Shown here: positions 53,001 to 60,511 of the stretch, in pieces
How the letters are laid out: the number at the start of each line of letters is the position of its first letter
Numbering within the stretch: position 1 is the stretch's first letter
NCBI RefSeq assembly: GCF_039555335.1
Contig: NC_092628.1
Span: 102,446,647-102,510,646 of the forward strand
From: Amphiura filiformis
Taxonomy: Eukaryota > Echinodermata > Ophiuroidea > Amphilepidida > Amphiuridae
DNA length: 64,000 nt
Reading direction: 5' to 3'
The notes under the pieces: generated by a model
Told to the model about the DNA's origin: nothing
Databases searched by the model: none
Seen by the model: only the letters and a program-made list of their open reading frames with translations
Program-made: the position numbers and the translations under genes

Positions 53001-56000
53001 TTCACACTCCTCTATAGATTTAGCTAGTCTTTCATTAAGGGGGTATGGCCATCTTGCAGAATAGACTATTGGTATGATTGGGTAACTTCCACTTGAAAAA
53101 TTTGCTTGATATTTATTGCGTGATCGAATTTGCTTGATATCTATTGCATGATCGGATTTGCTTGATATCTATTGCTTGATCGGATTTCTGTGATATGTAT
53201 TGCTCAGATTTGTTTGATAGCCATGCTTTGGATAATGGAATGAATGACGTTAACCTATGTTATTTAACACTGTTTATTGCTGAGGCAAACTACCAAGTTA
53301 AATCTACCTGTTAACAAAAAGATCCTGGATGGCTTGAAGATATTATAGAAGTAGACGTTAATTAACATTCACAAATGGGCTAATGTTAATCGTCCCTTTG
53401 CAGAAACCATAACATGCATATAAATGTTGTTTTTCAAAATGCAGTTTAAATGCACTATTAAATTTAAATATGGAATTGAATTTTGGCAAGTTAAACATTA
53501 ATTTTTAGTAAAGAGGAATAATTTCTTCTGTTATATGTTTATTGTTTTCATATAGTTTCAAATATGATATTTGGAATTTCTTGTGCATGACGGGTACAAT
53601 CGTAAAATGATACAGACTACTAAACCTAGCGCTACATGACTGTGTCTTCATTATCGATTTTAATATTTGATGGTGCTTTAGGTTCCCTACTGGATGAAAC
53701 TTCTCTCCAAGATACTTGGAAGTATATCAATATGCTGCCTCCTACTTACAATGGCCATATTTGTTATTCTTCAGTAAGTTTCCATTTTAATAATTTCCAG
53801 AGAAGCTTTTAATTTACGAGATAATAGGTGTAAAATAAGACCTTATCAACTAATCAGGCCAGAATTAGTTAATGCACTGTGGCGTTAGTGGCTTTCAATG
53901 AGTCTGTAGATTGACAAGTAAAAACAAGTAGACTTCTGAGACAATCTACATTAGTGAACGAGTCATCTCTCAACAAGGACGCGGACAGGTTTGAACTTCC
54001 AGGAGTTTGTAATCAAGTCTAGGGTCACAAAAGGTCATGACCTTATGATAGTGATACAGTATCGCTCTCCCTGATATAGATGGAGTATAATATGAAAATT
54101 GCGAGGTAGGAATTAAGTAAAACAATAGTTTTAATTTATAAAAACATGTCGGTTCGTCTTCTAAAAAGTCCATAATCCGGTCGCTTGAATTTTGTAAAGT
54201 TGTTCATGCACTGGTATTGACTTTATTATCCTTGTCTTCCAGCCCACCCAAAAACTACCGCATTATAGTCCATGGCAATCTGGCTGCTTCTCTTGCTGGT
54301 GCTCAATTGGTGTTTATGACCACATCGGATGCCACTCAGTACCAGGTTTGTGGTTTTCATAATAGAGTGTTTATTTATGCCCTCTATATGGTGAAATCTA
54401 TTCTGGATCGGTCAATCGGTCAATCCCGTACAACGCTCCTATTGCGGTTGATAGCAACTTATGACGTTCCAATGACAAAAAGAGGCAAAATCTCATCTTT
54501 TATCATTTATGAAGTGATTGAGCAAGCAAAGTTATAGTAGTATTCATCAAATCGGCGAAACTTTAATCTGAAACTGTTCGCCAATGATAAGTTTGGCATA
54601 ATATCAGCCGTACAATGTGCTTCAACAAAGGTAATTCATAATTCTCTCGTGTCATTTATTAACAGAGTCTCTGCCAAGTGGGTGCAGTAGGAAGTCATTA
54701 CCTGTTCACGGCATTCTTAACGTGGATGTTAATTGAAGGATACCTCCTGTATCAAAAGACAATGAGACCTACAAGGAAGACTCCAAGACTTCAAGTCCTC
54801 GTTTTGTTTGGATGGGGTATGTATGGGTACTTTTTGCTACATTATCATTTATTCCGGTACTAAAACCTATGAACTTGAGATTGCAATTTGATCTACTGGA
54901 CTTACGTTCTATGAGTGGCGATATTGCACATCCTATCTCGGATGCATAATCATCTAACCGCAAGAAACAGCAACATGAGGCTTGAACAAGACAAAGACAT
55001 CACTATTTTACCAGCGGATAAGGGAAAATGCACTGTTGTGTTAGACACGTCTGAATACCACAGTAAAGTATGTGAACATAGCAAGACATGAAATAGAGCT
55101 GACATGATTCTGCCAAGCGAGGAGGGAAAGCAGAAGGAACAGCCTTGAACCGTTGCGGATATCGCGATTGGACATATCACAAGGCTCTCTCTCTAACCAA
55201 ATCAGCTGATAAAGTGTCCATCGCACATGTGACATAAGGTAACGGTGAAACTAAACGCGGTAAGAAATAATGTAAGCAATATTAAAATCCAATTTTGAAC
55301 GAATAGACTTAACCATTAATAATATGTTGTTTTCCCCTACAGGTATCCCGTGTATTGTAGTAGCTTCGTCTTTTGCTTTAAAGAAGGAGGCTTATGGTGC
55401 CATATACAGGTAATTAATATGGGATGGGACCGAGGATTGGCTCGGTATTCTAGGTATTTTATTACTGAAACTATAATAGCACCATATACCGATTTTATGT
55501 TATTTAACCTACTGATGCCTATACCTTTTAATCGTTTTTCATAGTTGCTGGTTAGACTCACAGATATTACAATGGACATTCATTGCACAGACATCGTTGG
55601 TAGTTCTGGTAAGTAAAGATATCGTTAAAGTCCTCTTTATCTTCTCTGATTTAAGCGAAACAAACCAAAATTCGGCGAAAATGAATTGTCGTATCTTTAG
55701 CCTTGTAACATTGGTTGAGAAGTTTAAATCTCTACAGATGGCCTCTTTCTATAATTATAAGTAGGCATTTATTGCCTATACTGTTTTGGCAACACATTAG
55801 TAGTTCATCTTACTGGGGTATATATTCGCTCGTTAAGTATAGACCACAAATGAATTATGTTCACCTTGTATATCCTAAGCAAACACAAATATATATGTCA
55901 AAATAAAACCTTGCAGTCATTTTCATTACCCTTTAGCTCTGATTTTTAAATCGGACCTCATTTCTTAAAAGACCTCATTTGTTAAAATCGGTGGATCTAA

Positions 56001-56856
56001 GCCCCAAGGAAGGAACGAAATCAAAACCTTTTAATGTGGTAATCAATGGAAATCCCCGCGCCAGTTCTCTTGTTCGAGAACGCGATGTATTTAAATCAAA
56101 AGAGCATGCAATAGAGTAATCTGCAATTTCTAAATGTGCATCTTTCTTGGGATTTTGGATCTTCGTGCCTTTCTTTCCTCGATCGTTTTCAACCAATGAG
56201 GTCTTAAATCCAAGCTAAATGAGGTAGCTATTGGCTGCTGATTCTAAATATGAAATATCTGTGTTTGTTAAGGATATACACGAGTGAAAATAACTTAGTT
56301 CTTTTGCGGTCTGTATGATGAAATATTGTCTTATCAATTCTTCTTGTGCAGGTTAATTCACTTATTCTGATTATCGCTTCAAGTTAATGTTAATAGAAAT
56401 GTTGTCTTATCAATTCTTCTTGTGCAGGTTAATTCATTTATTCTGATTATCGTCATGAAGAAATTCTCATCGCTTCAAGTTAATGTTAATAAAAATGAAC
56501 TGGAAAAAACGAAGTAAGTTTTAATTACATTTGGGTATATAATTTACAACGCCAGTTGTTCTGTTGGTCTGATGTTCTGAAACGATTTATTCTCAATTAA
56601 CGTATAATTTGAATATATCGTTATGAATTTGGCAGAGTGACGAATCGAGAATTTTGAGCAAATTGAGTTTTTGTATGCTTATGATTAAGTTTCAGGCCGT
56701 CTTTTATTTCCACTAAAAATTAATGGTAAATCTTACTCCTTGACGTAGTTATTGAAATTTTGATTTGGACGAATCGCGCCTAAGTGCGATAAATGAATTC
56801 GGCAGAGAGACGAATCGTATACTTAGCTGTACAAATCAGGTTGATATATAGTATTG

Positions 56857-56890
<34 letters not shown>

Positions 56891-59800
56891 TTTATTTCAT
56901 TCAAAATACAACAATATAATAACAGCAAAACAATTGTATAGCGGGAAACCCCAAATTTTCTATATTACATGTCCTATACTGATATATTTGATACCAACGT
57001 ATAGCTGTAGGTATCCTCTATCCAGTGATATCCAAAATAAGTACAAACATTCCCCACATGATATTGCTAGTGTGGTTTAATAATGTGAGTACGCCCCCGT
57101 GAATTTGTAAAATCCTGGAAAATCATACGCAAAATATAGGCCAGTATTGTTATTTCTGCTTTACAATCCTCGAGTTTTTGCTAAATATTACAGGGATGAC
57201 TATTTATAACTTTTATAGCAAGTTAAGTCTACATAGCTATAAGACAACCAGAAATTTATACACAAAAGTCCAAAATCAAGAATGCGTGCTATGGTTTACG
57301 CGTAGTTGAATGCGTATTCGACCTCTCTCTGCGCAATGGTAGAGACATTTTGGCTACAGCATATAAAGCCGAATAGCTGTTAAAACGCGTTTTGAGGGAT
57401 ATGTCGATTGTTTTAGAACATGCAAGTATTGTAAATAATTCGTGTACATTCACTTCTATAATATACATTTCAAATGAGTGCTCACGAATGTTCTAAATTT
57501 TTAGAAGGATCAATGGAATAGTACCAATATTTTCAAACACCGTTTACTCAGAACAGCAATTTTGCGTATTTGGCACTCTGCCGTGTTCATAACGAATTAT
57601 AGATGCGTCAAATCTGCAATACACCGCCGCGGCGCGCCGTGAAAGATCTGTAATGCGTAATTTACTAAAAGAAGTCTCCGGCAATCATAGCATTATGCTT
57701 TATGTTTATAAGTAATCATGTTTATAAATAATTATCAGTCACGAATCACATATGATTTTATTTAAAACAAACTCATAATGACCATAAAAACGAATAAAAA
57801 CAGCCGGCTTTCAACACGCGATATTCAAAATCGCCGAAATTGTCTAATGCAGTGACGTCGTGGTTATTTGTGCTCAATTGTTGTCAGCCTTCATTGTATT
57901 ACTGTGACGTCATTGCACTCGACAATTTCGGCGCCGGGGAAATTTGAATATCGCGTTTTGAGAGACGGCTGTATTAAGGGTACACGACGTATTGTTGGTC
58001 GAAGCAGCCAAAAAAACCAAACAAACAACGATTTACATTATTCATATAAATATATTATGAAAAATAACACTTCGATGTTTTGAAAAAGTTCATTCTACAA
58101 ATCATATACTTTGAAAACGTGCTTGATTTATTGTTGTTAATGAGTTATGTACGTGTTACAAAAGTGTTGTTGTTTCAGCCCTCTTTACAACATAACTCAT
58201 ATCTTAGTACATGTAACGCATATCTGTAATATTTAAATTCTTCTACACGCTCGCAATGAAATGATCAATGCAATTTTGCCAAAGCTCACTACCAGATGCT
58301 GGGAACTACCAAATCGCAACAATTTAAAATAGTTGCTAAATTCGTTTTTATGATCAATATGAGTTTATTTAAAATAAAACCACGTGATTCGTGGTTGATA
58401 ACATATAAGGCATAATGTTGTGATTGCCGGAGACATCCTTTAAGTGGTGATTGCTCTCAAATGTTCAGGAAATAAAGCTGACACACAAGAGGGCTGTTAT
58501 GCGTTCTATAAAGGAGATCTCAAGACTTAATAAGGGTACCATTGCCGACCTATGTGCTTAATTTTGTAGAAAGGGAAAATGCCCAAAACTTTTGTTTCGA
58601 TACAATTATTGGCCTTAACTCAAGACCCGGAAGATCTATGGAATTAAGGCGATTATTGACTTGTTTGACTATAAGATCAATATATTAATATTCAGAAGTA
58701 CACTGCAGTAGTTAAATGGCCAAAACTGGGAAAATATGGCTCCTATACCATCGCACTCAAGGGGACCATTGCAATGTTGATTCGGACAACATCGTCATGG
58801 GGAGGTTGTAAACTGATTGTGACTTTTCATCTATTATACAAAGATAATGCGGAACTATAACATACTTACAGCTCTAGCGAGTGCGTGATTTTAACACCAC
58901 TGGTGCACAGTGTCATCGCCCCGATATCTTCATGGCAGAAATCGCCATGGTAGGTTGAATTCACAGCCACGCATGGCCATTTTGTTCCGACCTTTGAGAC
59001 GCATAATAAGCCGAGGGACATCCGACTAAGGCTACTGACAATAGCCTGGTAATTGACCTCACTGTGTGTGAGTGAGCATGTATACGCCATTATGAGGTCA
59101 ATGGTCATATGCTTTTAGACTGCTTGCACGAGTGAGTGCAGCTAGCCTACGCTGCACTATAGTTCGGCACATATAAAATCAGAATATTTTTGTCAGTTTT
59201 TGAGTTCAAGACGCAATGGTTCTTTCTTAAGACGCAAGCTAACGACTATCATATCCGTTGAACACATATATTCAAGTGCAAGGAACAAAATCTGGCTTCT
59301 TTAGACTAAATCAATTACTGGAGATATTCATCATTTTCTACCCCGGTATCCAACGATTTATCGTCTGAATATCAAATCGTGCATAGCACATTCACGTGTA
59401 TCGATCCCGGGTATTAATTTCAGTGTCTCTGCTGTATAATGTAATTATTAACCGGGCGATGTCGGTGTGTGGTGTGGCAACGATTTTCAGCCATGATTTT
59501 CCTATGTAAAAAGTTATCTGAGATTATGATAGCACAGAACCACAACTCAGAAATTAAAAATTTAATAGTCATAACGCTTTAATTCATACTGATGTACTAG
59601 TCGTTGTCTCCGTATCAAGGTTAACAGATGAAAATTGCAAAACAGTTTTACATCGTTGATCACTTCTACTTGTTTTACTTGAATAAGAGATAAGATATTT
59701 AATCTTCCTCTGCTTCCCAGATGTATAACAGTATTCCCATATTTATCACACATTCTAGATCAAACACGAGAGCACTATGTGCACTCTTACCAGTACTCGG

Positions 59801-59957
59801 ATTGACGTGGATATTCGGTATATTGGCTATCGATACATCAAGTGACATATCGATCAGGAGAGACGTGTTTATGGTATTATTTGATGTTACAAACTGCCTC
59901 CAGGTATTATTTAATTTATATCCAGTTGTGCGCAATCTCTCATATTCTCATTTTTAA
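30048..59957 (+). CDS. Adhesion GPCR (WxxW, LamG, Ig, GAIN-GPS, 7TM), 5' and 3' incomplete
   Basis: Cell-surface receptor of the adhesion GPCR class. Twenty plus-strand exons join in phase: 30048-30126, 32126-32309, 40454-40772, 40895-41304, 46499-46783, 47035-47144, 47754-48008, 48548-48596, 49607-49780, 49887-49962, 52080-52185, 52423-52478, 52809-52932, 53682-53773, 54243-54345, 54666-54816, 55343-55409, 55545-55608, 56428-56513, and 59759 to 59903 or 59957. Order of domains: WxxW-like, LamG/pentraxin-like, Ig, acidic Ser/Thr linker, GAIN, GPS, seven-helix. The first two exons rest on phase and domain sense. All donors begin GT; the one at 49963 (GTTCGT) is weak but the phase demands it. 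The signal-peptide exon was not found. The long introns are full of mobile elements. No family name is assigned. Confidence 0.9.
30733..31082. mobile_element. MITE with CCCGGGGG..CACTCCCATTG ends
   Basis: The left arm has a G-run then TCACTCCCATTGTGGCTTGT and ACACCATCCGCGATAAT. The right arm (31037-31082) is its reverse complement with few changes. The loop repeats ACACCCTAAACA-like words. It lies in the first long receptor intron. Confidence 0.88.
31083..32125. other. Intron sequence, nothing further seen
   Basis: AT-rich intronic DNA with a CA/CCAC-rich microsatellite at 31620-31680. Confidence 0.5.
32479..32540 (-). repeat. tRNA-like sequence (SINE head or pseudo-tRNA)
   Basis: On the minus strand GTTTGTG pairs with CACAGGC as an acceptor stem (with G-T pairs). 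GCTC..GAGC makes a D arm and TGGTTCAAGTCC matches the B box. The T stem is mismatched and the anticodon stem is poor, so it is a tRNA relic. It ends 11 bp left of the transposon at 32552. Confidence 0.5.
32690..33350. repeat. Tandem repeat of about 160 bp with ATGGCCGCC words
   Basis: Unit landmarks AACATGGCCGCCAAATTCAA, GCTTTTACTGAGCTTAAATT and TGTATGGTCTGGCATCTATA recur at about 160 bp spacing: two good copies (about 32695 and 32855) and two diverged ones to 33350. They form the left subterminal part of the transposon. Confidence 0.85.
33525..35600 (-). pseudogene. Transposon-borne gene with PIN/FEN1-like motifs, broken
   Basis: The longest open part (34713-35600, 295 codons from Met) has Cys motifs WNKCILCQ and KWHKQCKYKY and a basic stretch. 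A frameshift near 34730 leads to VDAILLDGAAIVKI, VFLPFVQSQL and DDEYIPNSLK, an in-frame stop near 34540, then RGKGTRRRVQPD and IPGNWQAFLR. The frame at 34101-34331 has THEEADTRLLLHA and TVDTDVVVL; FHGFTGCD follows near 34075 after another shift. The final frames give KRATYHAAYVWGQALL and a Cys-rich tail CNVNIGCLGLCKC near 33560. I know this as a multicopy uncharacterised family in cnidarian and lophotrochozoan-to-deuterostome annotations. EEAD, DTD and GCD blocks match the acidic motifs of XPG/FEN1/PIN nucleases (inference). Several breaks make this copy dead. Confidence 0.7.
35641..35682. repeat. (CT)n microsatellite
   Basis: About 21 CT dinucleotides just upstream (on the minus strand) of the transposon gene start. 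Confidence 0.97.
36090..36544 (-). other. Possible Ty3/gypsy LTR region
   Basis: A purine tract (reverse complement AAAAGATAGGAGGGA, 36555-36569) is followed on the minus strand by TGTAGTGTTGTATTACCGAG, which looks like a polypurine tract and LTR start. The LTR would extend left from 36554; its other end and a partner LTR were not found. A hairpin with 23 bp arms, 36151-36173 and 36196-36218 (ATCGTACACTGGAACA), lies within. Confidence 0.4.
36555..40258 (-). mobile_element. Ty3/gypsy retrotransposon fragment, split by a LINE
   Basis: Minus-strand pol relic: the end of reverse transcriptase (NISDDILVYAKD at about 40245, then EIEFFRHVFSAAGISPSP on the connection side), RNase H (SRSLTEVEQRYSQTEREALA, TDHKPLVPLF, 39427-39798), integrase zinc finger (H..H..CIPCQ) and core with SADFKEI, RTDNGPPF and NGIAERLMR (38510-39527), and a C-terminal tail DPDPYQVTEIKGSMVTAERK ending at 37392. 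Frameshifts lie near 39780 and 38830. The 5' half (gag, protease, most of RT) is gone, cut at about 40258. The tail is separated from the integrase by the LINE at 37740-38346. It occupies a receptor intron. Confidence 0.88.
37740..38346 (+). mobile_element. LINE 3' end inserted in the gypsy fragment
   Basis: Frames read KKWAIRTISNSHY, then LGVFMYKNSIHELPNSFNEY and YETRRNNDLQL, and after a shift PMLWNSL and KTFRKQL, the C-terminal tail of CR1/L2-type reverse transcriptases. The 3' UTR contains AGGCAATTCTCAGGCC and ends in (GAAT)n at 38322-38346, as in LINEs that finish in short tandem repeats. The gypsy reading frame resumes on both sides. Confidence 0.8.
40454..41304 (+). CDS. aGPCR exons 40454-40772 and 40895-41304: LamG/pentraxin-like domain
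   Basis: The two exons (phases 1/2 and 2/1) code for about 240 residues of a concanavalin-fold domain. Landmarks: YHWDFSGKTYYNSID, CALFFNGSIVVEID, CSHGFSVSLWMISN (F-S-x-W strand), GFLIRKDNRTLKINM, LPSGWFHLVTTF, DIQVFINGQEM and FGLSNVKIFNHKLSLDEV near the end. Such LamG_3/pentraxin-like domains are common in the ectodomain of adhesion GPCRs and bind sugars or proteins. Six or so N-x-S/T sites suggest glycosylation. Confidence 0.9.
41343..41788. repeat. Dispersed repeat and ATGGCCGC-type units, left part
   Basis: 41343-41460 is related to 17845-18140. 41640-41788 is one unit of a repeat whose other units lie at 43672-43990 (TTTCAAAAT.. CCGC, AATATCT..GCCT, GCCAATACCCATA), split by the nested elements between. 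Confidence 0.6.
41979..43030. mobile_element. Mariner-type element, CAGGGTGTCCCATAAAAATT ends
   Basis: Inverted ends of about 75 bp (TACAGGGTGTCCCATAAAAA.. and ..GGGACACCCCGTA) share GACGTAAGTCGAGAAATAGA (near-identical inside the right arm). TA stands at each edge. The 1 kb interior has no transposase, so it is non-autonomous. Confidence 0.9.
43191..43633. mobile_element. MITE with CGTCGGCCGTATCACATACT ends
   Basis: CGTCGGCCGTATCACATACT at 43191 is mirrored by AGTATGTGATACGGCCGACG ending at 43633, about 28 bp in all. It sits inside the right arm of the larger foldback element. Confidence 0.9.
43672..43990. repeat. ATGGCCGC-type tandem units
   Basis: Two diverged units of about 150 bp with TTTCAAAATGGCCGC and AAGGGTCCCA words. 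They resemble the unit at 41640-41788 and, more loosely, the tandem repeat inside the transposon at 32690. Confidence 0.65.
44098..44214 (+). pseudogene. Possible decayed Ig-half exon
   Basis: Between a CTAAAG acceptor and a poor GTTGTC donor, an open frame of phase 1-1 reads LELANIGYYRYNAIVHTDQR then TTTVYISDL. This looks like the F-G strands of an Ig domain with Tyr where the disulfide Cys should be (GYYRY for GYYxC). It lies just upstream of the intact Ig exon of the receptor. Confidence 0.35.
44334..45232. mobile_element. Large inverted repeat (foldback)
   Basis: The left arm 44334-44586 and right arm 44826-45232 are inverted matches: TTGATGTCGCAGCG.. type words, GCCAAATT..GAATATGCA, and CATTATTCACATC on the inner ends. 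The right arm contains an insertion of about 145 bp with a tRNA B-box-like GGGTTCGAGCCCC (minus strand, near 45065). The 240 bp centre contains an open, splice-flanked segment at 44648-44761. Confidence 0.78.
45295..45577. repeat. Cryptic GGATAACT-rich sequence
   Basis: Loose repetition of words such as GATGACTACCCGATGAC, GGAAAACTA and CGGATAACT. It continues after the foldback at 46265-46430 (GGATAACT, GGAAACTTT). Meaning unknown. Confidence 0.5.
45578..46262. mobile_element. Tc1-type element with 230 bp inverted ends and transposase tail
   Basis: The arms 45578-45812 and 46033-46262 are inverted copies (TTTCGATACTTT-type outer ends, GCGCAGCTTT, TTTTGTTGCTCTACGATATC, GGCTCCTATTCAAGCC). The 220 bp spacer codes on the minus strand for MRRRIQAVIDCDGGHTKY and a stop, the typical C-terminus of Tc1-like transposases. 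An internally deleted element. Confidence 0.8.
46499..46783 (+). CDS. aGPCR exon: Ig-like domain
   Basis: A single phase 1-1 exon of about 95 residues. The B-strand cysteine is in IDLQCIVKTC, the core tryptophan in TINWLYYP, and the F strand in AGVYVCEPRV, giving the C..W..YxC pattern of an Ig fold. Phase 1-1 is the usual exon class for Ig domains. It follows directly, in phase, after the LamG exon ending at 41304. Confidence 0.88.
46931..47020. repeat. (ATT)n microsatellite beside a splice acceptor
   Basis: About 30 ATT/TTATT units ending roughly 15 bp before exon 47035. Confidence 0.95.
47035..52185 (+). CDS. aGPCR exons 47035-52185: linker and GAIN region
   Basis: Six exons in phase: 47035-47144, 47754-48008, 48548-48596, 49607-49780, 49887-49962 and 52080-52185. 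The first two give a Ser/Thr/Glu-rich segment (SSDELLATVTQELLVTDIIY, then EEDSSREHQAIS), probably an extended stalk. LIGGIRLPFISSSY, EDVTLAIAYGTPSQ, LDDGILFIWAFIANKEVSVH and FSIVKKQ follow as beta-strand-rich sequence placed where the GAIN domain must be. The GAIN assignment comes mainly from position before the GPS. Confidence 0.8.
47240..47548. mobile_element. Foldback element in an intron
   Basis: ACCGCAAACTGTATGAACAT, ATCCAATATCCTGTC and TCACGTGAC on the left match inverted sequence on the right (GTCATGTGAAATCGACAGGA, ATATTGGATCAAC, CAGTTTGCGG). The arms are diverged and about 130 bp each. Confidence 0.7.
48636..49258. mobile_element. Mariner-type MITE, GTCCCAA..ACAGAACCCT ends
   Basis: The left end TACCAGGCGTCCCAATAAAA and the right end (reverse complement TACAGGGTGTCCCAAAAATA) are inverted over about 70 bp, sharing CAGAACCCT and ATTGCGC. 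TA at both sides. It begins 40 bp after the receptor exon 48548-48596. Confidence 0.88.
50248..50434. repeat. 62 bp tandem triplication
   Basis: Three copies of a unit starting GAAGTCACCATCGTGCTTTG and ending TTTGGAATTGAATCT stand in a row in a receptor intron. Confidence 0.93.
50757..51945. repeat. Interspersed repeat, split by a mariner-type element
   Basis: The outer parts (50757-51002 and 51867-51945) match 57972-58345 in order: TTGTTGGTCGAAGCA, AAAAGTTCATTCTACAAATC, GTTGTTGTTTCA.CCCTCTTT, then CGCTATGAAATGA and CCAAAGCTCACTAC. The central 51003-51866 is a later insertion. Confidence 0.8.
51003..51866. mobile_element. Mariner-type element, CAGGGTGAGT ends
   Basis: TACATGGTGAGTAAAAAAAA at 51003 and the right end TTTTGACTCACCCTGTA at 51866 are inverted over about 30 bp (GTGCAATAG inside each). 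TA at both edges. No transposase found. Confidence 0.85.
52423..52932 (+). CDS. aGPCR exons 52423-52478 and 52809-52932: GPS and Stachel
   Basis: The GPS reads RHCSFWDEEIRMWSTKGC, then AVTCVCNHTTSFAIIL: four cysteines and two tryptophans in the canonical spacing (C-x-x-W..W..GC..C-x-C-x-H). Autoproteolysis is expected between the two threonines of CNHT-TSFA. The released end TSFAIIL matches the conserved tethered agonist of adhesion GPCRs. All key residues are present, so cleavage and tethered activation look possible. Confidence 0.93.
53097..53225. repeat. About 30 bp minisatellite
   Basis: Four to five copies of TTTGCTTGATATCTATTGCA plus TGATCGGA, diverging to the right. Confidence 0.88.
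53682..59957 (+). CDS. aGPCR exons 53682-59957: seven-helix region
   Basis: Exons 53682-53773 (TM1, SISICCLLLTMAIFVIL), 54243-54345 (RIIVHGNLAASLAGAQLVFM, TM2), 54666-54816 (SHYLFTAFLTWMLIEGYLLY, TM3), 55343-55409 (GIPCIVVASSFAL and YGAIYR, TM4 to ECL2), 55545-55608 (CWLDSQILQWTFIA, ECL2 to TM5), 56428-56513 (VNSFILIIVMKKF, TM5 end) and 59759 onward (LCALLPVLGLTWIFGILAID, TM6, then MVLFDVTNCLQ, TM7 start). These match family B2 receptors. At 59903 a GTATTA donor follows NCLQ, where adhesion GPCR genes often have an intron. Without splicing the frame stops at 59957 after SHF. No downstream TM7 exon was found. Confidence 0.9.
54375..54540. repeat. Dispersed repeat, copy 2
   Basis: Related to 9611-9735 (TATGCCCTCTA, GGTGAAATCTATT, GGTCAATC, ATGACGTTCCAA). 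It begins just after the exon ending at 54345. Confidence 0.6.
54950..55240 (+). pseudogene. Internally deleted Penelope-like RT fragment
   Basis: RLEQDKDITILPADKGKCTV then VLDTSEYHSKV is the start of a Penelope-type RT (LPADKG motif). Soon after, the sequence jumps to ALNRCGYRDWTYHKA, the post-RT segment that aligns with NCGYERWTFHKA of the element at 23703. The whole RT core between is missing. It lies in the intron between TM3 and TM4 exons. Confidence 0.72.
56324..56427. repeat. Tandem duplication of an intron end and exon start
   Basis: TTGTCTTATCAATTCTTCTT plus GTGCAG and the next coding bases occur twice in a row. In the first copy 20 nt of exon sequence (between ATTATCG and CTTCAAG) are missing. 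The second copy opens the true exon at 56428. Confidence 0.92.
56620..57600. repeat. Possible inverted-repeat element with LINE tail inside
   Basis: CGTTATGAATTTGGCAGAGT at 56625 is mirrored loosely near 57575-57600 (ACTCTGCCG..TTCATAACG). A second left-type copy stands at 56785. Inside, (ATCA)n at 56857-56891 followed by TTTATTTCATTCAAAATACA looks like the 3' tail of a minus-strand LINE. Confidence 0.5.
57666..58443. mobile_element. Foldback element (GTCTCCGGCAATCA ends), copy 2
   Basis: The left arm 57666-57858 and right arm 57903-57971 plus 58346-58443 are inverted and match the copy at 41790-43671 (GTCTCCGGCAATCATA, CTCATAATGACCATAAAAAC, CACGCGATATTCAAA). The right arm is interrupted at 57972-58345 by the repeat also found at 50757. 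Confidence 0.82.
58444..59758. other. Intron, no exon seen
   Basis: 58905-59030 is one copy of the dispersed family noted at 11460. Nothing else is recognised up to the TM6 exon. Confidence 0.5.
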
Positions 59958-60511
59958 GACTTCGTGTTTATCTTGCGCACAGCATCATCATCCCTATATT
60001 TTTAATTGGTGTCAGAAATTGCCATTATAGTAGGGCGAATCAACAGCACGGTATATAGCGATTTTGTTCCGCCTTGATTTTATGGTTTCGATATAAAGGC
60101 CGAGAACTTCAGGCAAAGTATAACACCCCACCTGTACCTGTTCCACCTGTGTACGATAGATACATAACGTTTTTATTCCATGCATGCTCCGCTGCTGAAA
60201 TCACCATCTGGGCATGCTTATAACCCTGTTTAACGTTTTTAACTCATGGAAATTCGATTTTATTTTGGTCCGTTTTTATTTTCAAGACGCAAACAAGCGG
60301 TTCAATACGCAGAGTTAAGGTTGTCACACTCTTTCCACACATATTCATGTGCTGGCCTCAAAAATAATTATGGTTTATTCAAACAAAAATTTCAACGAAA
60401 TATTTTATTTTATTTTGATTTTATTATATACACCGCCATACATGTAGGCCATCAAGCGTTGAAGTATATAGTCACACAATTCATTTCAATTCATGGAATG
60501 CGATTTGATTC
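59958..60511. other. No exon seen
   Basis: 59975-60110 is a third copy of the dispersed family (CATCATCCCTATAT, CGATTTTGTTC, AAGGCCGAG). No TM7 exon recognised. Confidence 0.5.

Noticed and set aside
59721..59758. Earlier acceptor CCCAG before ATGTATAAC for the TM6 exon
   Set aside because: It would break phase with exon 56428-56513; the TTCTAG acceptor at 59758 keeps the frame.
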